This document shows, piece after piece, positions 48,979-64,000 of a stretch of DNA of 64,000 nucleotides. Source of the stretch: Salminus brasiliensis (taxonomy: Eukaryota > Chordata > Actinopteri > Characiformes > Bryconidae); NCBI RefSeq assembly GCF_030463535.1, contig NC_132887.1, positions 19,432,443 through 19,496,442 on the forward strand, read 5' to 3'. The position numbers and the translations under genes were made by a program. Position 1 is the first letter of the stretch, and every line of letters starts with the position of its first letter. The notes below the pieces were generated by a model. That model was not told where the DNA came from, did no database searches, and worked only from the letters and a program-made list of their open reading frames with translations.

Positions 48979-49496
48979 GATTTTAGTAGTGTTGCACCGA
49001 TACTGTATTGGTATCAACGCTGATACTAGCACCTACCGCATTGTATCGGCAGTAGAGAGCACTGATACCATGAAGCTTACTGATATCCTACTAATTTTTT
49101 GTGTGCATACATTATGAAACCGTTTAAACAACCAGTAAAAGACAGTCATAAATAGTCATTACCTACTAGCAGAGCTTTTAACTCTTTTTAAACTTTTTGT
49201 TTCCATGGGGTCTTTTGGTTCTGAAGCTGTTAGGATTATGCTTCCCTACTTCCCTACTTACGTATTACTGCACATTGGCGTAGGGGTGGCTTATTATGTC
49301 TTATTTGGGATAATATATAAAAAAGTGTAAAAAAGTCTATAAAAAGTGGAACACTACAAATATCAGGATTTATAGCCATGTATCGAGTATTGAAGTAAAA
49401 AAAACACGAGCTGGTCTCACTACTCCAGTATGGGCAGATACTTGAAATCTGGTATTGGAAAGGAAAAAGTGGTATCAGTACATCCCTAGTTTTTAG
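48979..49496. mobile_element. hAT-type MITE with target-site duplication
   Basis: The element spans 48987-49488. It starts TAGTGTTGCACCGATAC and ends GTATCAGTACATCCCTA, which are inverted repeats with a few mismatches. The flanks are GATTTTAG (48979-48986) and GTTTTTAG (49489-49496), an 8-bp duplication with one mismatch. Internal text is rich in GATAC/GTATC, typical of this fish MITE type. There is no transposase frame. A separate partial element (TAGGGCTGGATGATATTGAT) begins near 48737. Confidence 0.7.
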
Positions 49497-49499
49497 CTT

Positions 49500-52400
49500 T
49501 CAATATAAGCCTGGGAAGCACTTTAATTTTTGAGTTTATTCATTTTAATACATCCCTCCAACCGTTTCCTCTTTTCCTCAGAATCAGGAAGGAAAAGCAC
49601 TTTTCCTATCAGGCTATTTTAGGCTAATGTATTAGTTTGTGGCATCTTGTACTTTAATGCACAATGCTCTAATAAACTGAACATAGAAAATGGAAAATTC
49701 AATGAAGGCAGTTTTTAAAAATTTGTTCTGTATCTAAAAATGTCAGATAATTCATTACACCATTCATAACAACCATATGCTACCACAGACTATGTATTTT
49801 GGCTAGCACCATGAGATTGCTTCACTTTCTTAGTAAGAGTCCAGGACTAATAACCTTGTTCCCCTTCATCTCTGTTTAAAACATAAAATTTGACTGAAAA
49901 TGTGTGATGCAGTAGTGTTGTTTCTAAATGATCCGCAATCCTAATGTTGTGGCTACAAGCTCTTACGGTGGGACAAAATCTTCAGCTCACTGAGTAAGAG
50001 GGGTGTATTATAGCTCAGACAGAGGCTGAATATAGAGCTGAAAGTTAGTCTTAATCACTCAGTCAGTGGCCAGCTCCAGCTCCCCTTGACCTTGACTTCA
50101 GTGTAATTACCCAGTAGTAGTTAGTACCCAGGGTTAGGGTATTGCTGTCTCTTCATACCAGTCAGAGTGTACATTAAACAGTGACACTCCCTTTAATCGA
50201 CTTATTGAAGATGAACCTTAATCTAGGTTTCTGTGGAACAAACAACATGATGTTGTTCTTTTCTCAGACATTTCAGACAGAACTATTATATTTAAAGCGA
50301 CAGTCTGTAAGTCTTTGGGATTTAGAGACCTCTTTGGTGAGAATGTGTAGGTGAAGAGTACATTGTGGTCTCCTTCCAGGGTGGAGGAATCTAAACATTG
50401 CATGTTTACATTTAATCAGTTTCTGTGGGTGAATGAGCAGATGAAGACTGAGGCTGTGCATGTGTTGTAAGTACGTAAAGACGTGACGTGGCCAGGAAAA
50501 CTCCCACAAAAACCTACCAGACCAATCTTTTTAAAAAATGAACGTATTAGACTTTTGCAGGGATGGTTGCACAGCACACTGATATCATTTATTACACTAT
50601 TTTCACCCTTCCCCCTCAGAAAGCCTACTGCTTTCTATTCAAAATAAAAAAAAATCTTAAGGACTGCTGCTTTAAACTAATGTAATAGGCCTTGAGGACA
50701 GCCACCCACTGCCACCTATAATTTACCTCAGCTATGTGGTTAAGTACAGTGGCTGTCCTTCACTACTACAACACTCAGTCATCCTATTAATCACAGTTCT
50801 TATTTTGAGAGCAGATGAATAGGTTAACCACTGTGCTCGTTTAAGGAAATATGATTAAGTAATGTAATCTTGCATATTTGATAACCTTCCTGGTTGTAGT
50901 TCACTTTCATTTGAACTTGTTTGTGAAATGAAAGCATTATGGGTAGCTCTAGTAAACTCAATCCACATTTCCAGAAATGAAACGTGCTGCTTATTAGCAC
51001 ATATAAAGGCTAGGCTGTCTGTCTTTCCAACAGTTGTATCTTGGCATATAGAATTATGGTGGTTTAGTTGGTTTTCACCCTACCAGCTTAAAAAGGAGAT
51101 TCACTCCAACTTGTTTCAGAAATTCAAGTTAGCCAGATTCAAAACATCAAATGCAAAATACAAAAAATGTATGTCTTGCCATATTTTAAGCTATAATTCC
51201 TCCACTATAACAAACATAATGATATTTTATTGTTGCAGTAAATTGACTGTGTGGAAATAGACTTCACTATGTACAAAGCGGGCAGAAATGCAAAAGCTAG
51301 CAAAGCTCATCTCTTCATGATGCACCACAGTCTATTCTTAGCTTGAGACCAAGACAGAACATTGCATGAGGACTTTCAACAGTGACTAAGCATAGGAACT
51401 GATTCTGGCTTCTGCTGGAAGGGTAATCCTCTTTCGCTGGATGGTAGGTGAGCTTTGAACCTGACTTGTCTTGAGAGTTCTGTCAAACACCTGCTTACAT
51501 AGAGGGCTAATCCTAGAACCCACGTGTAATTGTCTAATTCATTGAATGCGCACATCTGATATTTTATATGTAGTGCAGTGCAGAGTTGTGAGGGTTTTTT
51601 CCTTAACCTGACTCTTCACTGTGGCTCTGTAGGTGTATTCAAGCTAGTGCAATTACCATGACTCAATATGAAAATAATACCACTGTTTAAGAGAGGCTGG
51701 GCTGTTTAGACATGTGTGATTCAGTATGGTGTGGTGTTTATGCCCAGTACTATTAAATGTGGTGTATATGTGTAAGTGAATCACATGTGTCAGTGAGCTA
51801 AATATCTCATAGCTCAATAATAGGATGTGGGACTGCTTCAGGGTCAACCATAAACCTTTTCAGGGTGACAGTGGTGTGCATATTCGTATTTATTTATTTA
51901 TTTATTTATTTATTTAGTCTTTTTACCAATTATTTTGTCCCAGAAACTAACTAGAAGCACCCCAATCAAATTATGCCTCAAATGCTGACAAGAAACATTG
52001 AGTAGTGCATGCTTTCTACCACAAGCTTTCTTTAAAGCATAGAACAGCTCAACATGCTTGGAGGAGAACGCTAATTCTCAGTTAGTACATCAGCGAACAG
52101 ACACCCACACGGGCTAGCATCACTCCAAGTGATACAGAAAAAGTGGTGGGTATCCTACACACTCAGAGAGACAAGGCCAGTTATTCTAGCATGGACGCCT
52201 GACTGTAGATGGTTGTTGAATCAGTAGGGATTAAATTTGGAGTCTCTCTGTGATTGGGCTAACACTTCGACAGTTGCTCCACCCAGGAGCCCTGTGTACA
52301 TCATATTAAGGCATACTTGTCTTAACAGTCAAGGTTATAAAAACAGCAAAAACAGGCCTTGAGGGCAATTTCATAGTGTACATATTTTGTACTCTTACTG

Positions 52401-53440
52401 TTAAAATGTGCCACAGGGGACCACAAAAGTCACATGAAAATGCAACACTGCAGGATTGTAGACCATTTCGTCTCTGTTGTTGTTATTTATCAGTTAATAA
52501 GGTTTGGATACGGCTTTTTTGCACTCCTTAAGGTAAAAATACTAATTTCTATAACTTCTTTTACTTTTTCAACCTGAACTTTTGATTATTCACACAAGTA
52601 TATTTTCATTAAATCAGAAACTGCCAGTTTTTTTTATTTTTCAGTTTTTTTTTTGTTTTTTTGTTTTTTGGATACCTCAGTGTTTTGCTGAGGTATCCAC
52701 TGGAAACCTTTTATGGTATTCCATTCCAAACCTTTTTGTCATTGCGAATTCTGCAAAAACGCAAGTGAGGCTCTGGCACCGGGCACAGATACAGTTCATG
52801 CTGAGCAGACAATGAGGTTATTTAGCACGCTGGGTGAAGCGGTGCCTGAAAAATTGATAATTGCACCATGAGAATCTCTAAGGACTTGGCCAGAGCTAGC
52901 AGCACCAACAATTAGACGGATGTGTACCAAGGGAACAGTTGTCCTGCATTGAATTGGGAGCATTGATCAACCTGGCTTTGGTTGCTCACCACACATCTGG
53001 GACAGGGAGCATCTCACTCCCCTGTGCCTAATGGATTATTACTGCAGGGGATTGTTTAGAAAAAGGCCTTTTAATTGCGTTCCCAGCAATAACGGCCCAA
53101 ATTGTGCAGCCTGTAGTGCCTCGTCAAGTAGAGTTTGCAACACAGTGTTCGAAATTACAAACCTTTTTGACCCTGCTGTACCAGAACGCTCTGCAGATGT
53201 GGCCGAGAGTTCTGGTTTGCTGTTCAGAGGAATATTACTTTATTACTGGTGTTCTTGGTCCTCATGTGTTCTCTGTTTTGGTTTTATTACACCTGTGTAC
53301 TTGGATGAATAGGGATGAATCTCTTTGTATCAGTGCAATTGCATTTATGCTTATTCCATTGGCTGTGTGGATCATATGTGTAACATTTTACGCAACACAC
53401 AAACATGGTCATTTACTGTCTTTTGTCTACTCTGTGATTT
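49500..53440 (+). other. myo6: Rest of myo6 intron 1
   Basis: AT-rich sequence. No exon and no recognisable regulatory element was found. It includes a (TTTA)n run at about 51887-51918 and T runs near 52630-52670. Confidence 0.6.
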
Positions 53441-53469
53441 GTAGAGCTGCTTTGTAGCTGCGGTGTGCG

Positions 53470-59653
<6,184 letters not shown>

Positions 59654-60504
59654 GTATGAAGTGTTTGTAAACTTATCTCATGTCCATATCGTTAGGGATT
59701 TAGCTAGATAAGTTCATAAAGGGAGGTCTATAGATGCAAAAATGTACTATGACTGAACAATGGTTAAAATCTAAAATCCAAATTAAAGGAATAGTTTGGC
59801 AAATAATCAAATGAACATGATTAATTACTTATCCCACATACAGTCCATCAACCAAAACAGATTGAGTATCTGAAGATTGCATCTTTAGCTTAGAATCGGA
59901 GAAGCTAGGCTAACGTTGCTAACAAACACTGGACTTAGATGATCACCAATCTCATTGCTGTAGATGATTGGCCAAAATGTATCTCAACTCACTCCCAGAT
60001 CTCTATTTGCTTTGCACAGACAAATCGATATGGTTTAGTGTACGGAGGCACAGTTTTTCAACGCTGACGATATCTTCAGAAAGTGATATATTGAAATCAT
60101 AATAAATTACACCATAACATGTCAAAATATGCTTTCTGAATATATGTACTCCTCTACTAGGACATTTTATAATACAGGAACACATGTTTGCTCGAAATTT
60201 ACAGAATAAATCAAATTGTTTTCCTCAAACAGAATCAATAACACTCTCATTTACCTCAGGATTTTGATAAATTGTGTAATTGTGAAATCCCAGCAGTGGT
60301 GAGTTATGGTTACATTTGAACCCCTCTCAGTGGAATTAGGCACTTATTGTTATCAGGGGCCATTAATATAAATCATCTTGCCTTCTCCCCACATAGATCA
60401 TGGGAACTTAATTAGCACTAGTCTCTGCAGGGCTTACATTAACCACCCAGCTGCTTTTCTGGCATTTGGGACATGATTTATTTTCCTGTTGTTGGCTACA
60501 TGCA
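59654..60504 (+). other. myo6: myo6 intron sequence after the last exon seen
   Basis: Intronic sequence after the donor GTATGA at 59654. No exon recognised. AT-rich, unique-looking. Confidence 0.55.
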
Positions 60505-62095
60505 GTCAGGTTCATAAGTATTTGGACAGTGACACAGTGTTTGGTCATTTTTCCGTGGAGAAATTAAGAAATCAAGATGTTAATAAAGTGCAGACTTTCC
60601 GGTGTAGTTCAAGTAGATTAACAAAAATATTATCTTAACCGGTTAAGAATTATAGGCATATTTTACATAGTCGCTGGCAAAGGGTCGCTGGCTAGTTTTT
60701 ATAGCCTCAAAAGAAATTGCACAATTGACTGATAAGCTGTTTCATGGCCAGGTGTGACTCGTTCCCTCGTTATTTAATGACAAATTAAGGAGATAAAAGG
60801 TCTGGAGTTGATTCCAGGTATTGAATTTGCATTTGGTATCCATTAATAGAAAACTCTTCATTTACGGTCCAAAGAAATGTGGGTGCAAGGGAAAGAGACC
60901 ATCATTTGGCTGAAGAAAAAAAAACAACCAAATTAACTTTAGAGAGCTTAAACTTTAAGAGTAATCTAATCAACAATTTGTTACATTAAAAAAGGAGTGA
61001 ACTGGCGAGCTCAGCAGCCATAAGTAGATGAAAAGCACAATTCTTTCCTTAATGGAAAGTTAAGCCAAGAACAGTCATGAGACGATAGCTGTATCATTGT
61101 CAATCTTCATGAATTTTAATACAGTGTGTTATTTTAAGATGCCAGCAACTGGTAACACTCCAGAACAGAAAGATCAGATAGGAGATAAATTGATGGAACA
61201 CATCTACAAAAAATGTCTGCTCAAACAAGATTCTTTGGACAGATGAAATCAAAATTAACAGGAGCATGAAGAAGGAAAAGAAGGGTTCATGATCTGAAGC
61301 TTACCACATCATTAGTCAAACATGGTGGAGGCACTGTTACAGAATGAATTGCTGCACGAAGAATGTATTGAACGTATGCTCAGATTCAAGCTAATTCTGT
61401 AAAACTGATAGGATGACACTGTACAGATGGACAATGGCCCAAAACATACTTGCAAACTGCAGGAAGAAAAGCCCACGAATGGGCAGTAACTGATGGCAGC
61501 TGTAGTAAAAAACTTGACAAAGTATCTCAAGCAAAAATGCAATATTTGATGATTTGATGTCCATGGGTTTCAGACTGCAGGCAGCCACTGACTGCAGAAG
61601 ATTTACATTCAAATAGGGCTGGGTAGTTCATTGAAAATTATTCAGAACCTCTGCCAGTTATTTTTCTGTCCCCTTGACAATATCTGTAGTGTTGATTCCG
61701 CCCTGTCCAGTCTGCAACATGAAAGCAACATGGAGGAGAGCTCTGAGCCTGCTGAACAACTCGAGCAGCTTATATAATGATTCTTTAATTGTAATTGAGG
61801 CAAAAATGTTTAATTAATCGTAAAATTGGTCTGAGGTCATATTGCCCAGAATGACATCCCAGTATTAAAAAAATCTCCTTTTATGTACAATAGTTTGTTT
61901 GTCTAATTAATTCTAAGCCTGTGAACAGTGCAGGACTAAATGGTTGTAATTACTAAACGGTTAATGTAATATCTTTGTTAAACCTCTTGAATTAAAAAAG
62001 TCTGCACTTTAGTCATACCTTGATTGCTTCATTATAAATCAGCAATGCATTGTAAAAAATGACAAAAAATGCCACTGTCCATATACTTCAAAATC
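60505..62095 (+). mobile_element. Degraded full-length Tc1-like transposon with long terminal inverted repeats
   Basis: The left end (about 60512-60598) and the reverse complement of the right end (about 61992-62091) match over roughly 90-100 bases. Shared landmarks are TATTTGGACAGTG / TATATGGACAGTG, GGTCATTTTT / TGTCATTTTT and AAAGTGCAGACTTT at the inner edge. Between them lie transposase relics on the + strand (CATGGTGGAGGCACTGTTAC at 61320, AGATGGACAATGGCCCAAAA at 61424) with stops and indels throughout. This is an old, dead copy in myo6. Confidence 0.8.
61615..61855. mobile_element. Possible MITE nested in the Tc1-like element
   Basis: Begins ATAGGGCTGGGTAGTTCATT and ends near CATATTGCCCAGAATGAC, so the ends are loosely complementary (GGGCTGGGTA against TTCTGGGCAA). 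It sits inside the right half of the older Tc1-like copy and lacks the transposase-like text. Weak; ends not proven. Confidence 0.3.
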
Positions 62096-62556
62096 TATAA
62101 AATATTCGAAAATCATCACATTCTGCTGCCAACTCAAAACATTAGTTTGATTAACTTATTTAAAATTCACTTTTTAAAAACCAAGACTTGCTGAGGGAAT
62201 TTTGCTTGCAAATTCAGTTCAGTACTGCTGTAGAATACGAGTCATTAACCAACATGTCAGTGGAGTGCAATTAACTTGGCTAGTAAAATATGTCAATAAT
62301 GTATACTCTATCCATATGGGGCTTCTGTGTGGCACAGTTGTCCAATAAGGCTGTGTTCCCTCTCCACAATGCCAAAGCCAATCATAGCCAGAACTCTGAG
62401 AGCACAGCAGGCCCTACTTCTCTCCAAGTGGAGTGGATGGCTAAGTCTCTCTGACCCAATATCAGGTCAATATTTAACCAATGGAGAGTCTCCCCCAAGT
62501 GTGATCAGCTGCTTTACCACACTGCTTGAAATGATGAAAACATACAGAGATGTTGG

Positions 62557-62618
62557 CTCTCTCTCTCTCTCTCTCTCTCACTCACTCACTCACTCACTCA
62601 CACACTCACACACACACT
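62557..62618. repeat. (CT)n-(CACT)n microsatellite
   Basis: A CT run passes into CTCA/CACT tetranucleotides and then CA units, in the myo6 intron. Confidence 0.9.
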
Positions 62619-62999
62619 GCCAGACAGGCTTTGGGTTGGCATTGCCCATGACTAGCAGTAGGGAAGAGTAAACTGAAAAGTATGATCATGCAAACTCCCA
62701 ACATGTGATTTCTTTCAACTTTTGCTTGTGCTAAGAACAGTACCTTAGAACGGCCCACAGACTCTTAATTGTGTGTGAATTGCAATGGGACAGTAATATT
62801 TGCTGTGCTTGTAACTGAATGTTGTATATCTCCATGTTCTTCTTGAAATCCAGGATAAAAAGGTGATGTTTTGTAATTTGTTACTTTTCCGGACACTAGT
62901 CCTGATTACATGTGTGCGATTCTGTTTCTTTCCATGCATGGGTTTGCTGTGGTGGAGATGCATGCCTACAGACACTTGGGTTTGGTACTCCGAGGCCCC

Positions 63000-63105
63000 A
63001 TTCACACCTGGTATTAATATAGGAGTCCTGGGTGATCCAGTCACGACTGATTGCCAAAACACACAGATATTCATGTTGAATGCGTACTCTGCCATTGCTC
63101 TGCCA

Positions 63106-63145
<40 letters not shown>

Positions 63146-63484
63146 TAATTTCCGCTGGAGGAGGGGCATGGTGCATAATAATAATAATAATAAATTCATA
63201 GAGCTGAGGCACCTAGTTACGCTCGCCCATTAGCCTTTATTCATTAGTTAGTTTGTTATTGTAGCGTGTTCAGCTTAACTGGTGGTTTCGTGGTTATTAC
63301 GTATCTTCCTACTGGACCAGTGACAAGGTTGACATGGGTGGTGCTTTGGTGGTGCTACTCCACATAATGTGGCCGCCCTCGTAGTTTGAGTGATCTCATT
63401 ACAATGCGTTTACACCTGTACTTTGTGCTGACCACTTATGATTGACGGATCACCCGGGAGTCATGTTAATACCAGGCGTGAACA
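63000..63484. mobile_element. MITE with ~36-bp terminal inverted repeats
   Basis: The left end, TTCACACCTGGTATTAATAT (63001-63020) continuing AGGAGTCCTGGGTGATCC, pairs with the right end at about 63448-63482 (GGATCACCCGGGAGTCATGT then TAATACCAGGCGTGAA). It is about 480 bp long with no transposase frame. Inside are a run of 31 T (63112-63142) and an ATA run (63173-63192), which may be later insertions or expansions. Superfamily not determined. Confidence 0.7.
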
Positions 63485-63861
63485 GCACCTGAAACATTGA
63501 GAGTCTTGAGAATGTCTTTCTTTGACACGTCAGGTTTTAGTTTTAGTGCTTTGACAACTCTTCAAACTATCAAGGCCTTTATTTAGATCTATTAGCAGGC
63601 AAAACACAGAACTCTGCAGTGCTGTGGCCTCCCAGTGAAGCAGTCTGACACTATCAGCTGCAACAGAATGGTTTGTTGCTTTAATAAACAACAGATTTGA
63701 GTCTTTATACCTTCCTTGGATGAAGAATGTCCATGAGGGAATTCTTCTGATTTTCCAATTTTCTTTCCAGCTTCTTTCCTGAGTCCTGAGATTGTAGTTA
63801 AAGGGGAATTCTATTGATTTGACCAATTTTCTGCATATTTTTATTTTCTGTTCTGTTCTGG

Positions 63862-63955
63862 GCTGGGTTTCCCAAAAGCATTTTGGCATGAAAATCATTC
63901 ATAGATGGTCGACTGAGTTAAGGTGATCTTGACACCAAAATGCTTTTGGGAAGCT
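63862..63955. repeat. Short snap-back inverted repeat (mini-MITE)
   Basis: CCCAAAAGCATTTTGG at 63871-63886 is the exact reverse complement of CCAAAATGCTTTTGGG at 63935-63950, with a 48-base loop. Flanks GGCTGGGTTT and AAGCTGGAAC extend it loosely. Such fold-back sequences are common in fish genomes. Confidence 0.75.
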
Positions 63956-64000
63956 GGAACTAGAGTGATTATAGTTGAGAAAAAAAAAGTTTGGCCTAAA

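Noticed and set aside
63530-63898. 122-aa minus-strand open frame near the window end
   Set aside because: Lies in the myo6 intron and overlaps the fold-back repeat. No homology recognised.
59654-64000. Search for the next myo6 exon
   Set aside because: The next motor-domain exon should begin with residues like YLKAG in phase 0. No such sequence with splice sites was found, and the space is filled by transposon relics, so the exon is taken to lie beyond the window.

Overview
The window is vertebrate nuclear DNA, almost certainly from a teleost fish. It holds four multi-exon genes, all on the + strand, with GT-AG introns, AT-rich introns, and a repeat content typical of fish (a tRNA-derived SINE, Tc1-like relics, short hAT-type MITEs, long dinucleotide arrays). 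The SINE type recalls otophysan fish (characins, catfishes), but that placement is from memory and is not tested. I found no CRISPR array, operon or bacterial feature.

Layout. 1-955 looks like the 3' end of an upstream gene. dpysl5 (CRMP5; 12 coding exons, 564 aa) runs from a CCAAT-rich promoter near 1.7-1.9 kb to a poly(A) signal at 17.52 kb. 17.9-27.2 kb is a gene-free block of diverged ~1-kb tandem repeats, ending in a nearly identical 1.3-kb tandem duplication. mapre3 (EB3; 6 coding exons, 272 aa) starts from a GC-box promoter at 27.8 kb and ends at a poly(A) signal at 35.87 kb. senp6 (SUMO protease; 18 coding exons, 658 aa as assembled) starts from an NRF1/YY1-type promoter near 37.2 kb and ends at 44.45 kb. 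myo6 (unconventional myosin VI) has its promoter and first exon near 46.1 kb, a 7-kb first intron with a ~60-bp minisatellite, and nine coding exons up to 59.65 kb. It then continues beyond the window.

The genes do not form a pathway in the bacterial sense, but all four act in the cytoskeleton or in regulation. CRMP5 and EB3 act on neuronal microtubules and the growth cone, myosin VI is the minus-end actin motor, and SENP6 trims poly-SUMO chains. In human, DPYSL5-MAPRE3 and SENP6-MYO6 are two separate neighbour pairs on different chromosomes (2p and 6q, from memory). Here they are joined head to tail, with the junction between 35.9 and 37.2 kb.

Exon coordinates were worked out by hand from splice consensus, reading phase and remembered family sequence. 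In dpysl5, mapre3 and senp6 every exon junction keeps phase to the stop codon. The points I am least sure of are the untranslated first exons, the true N-terminus of senp6, and the exact limits of the transposon relics. No previously undescribed gene system was evident. The least explained structures are the repeat block with its fresh duplication (and a small open frame inside it), and an 11-bp motif that recurs just downstream of three of the four promoters.
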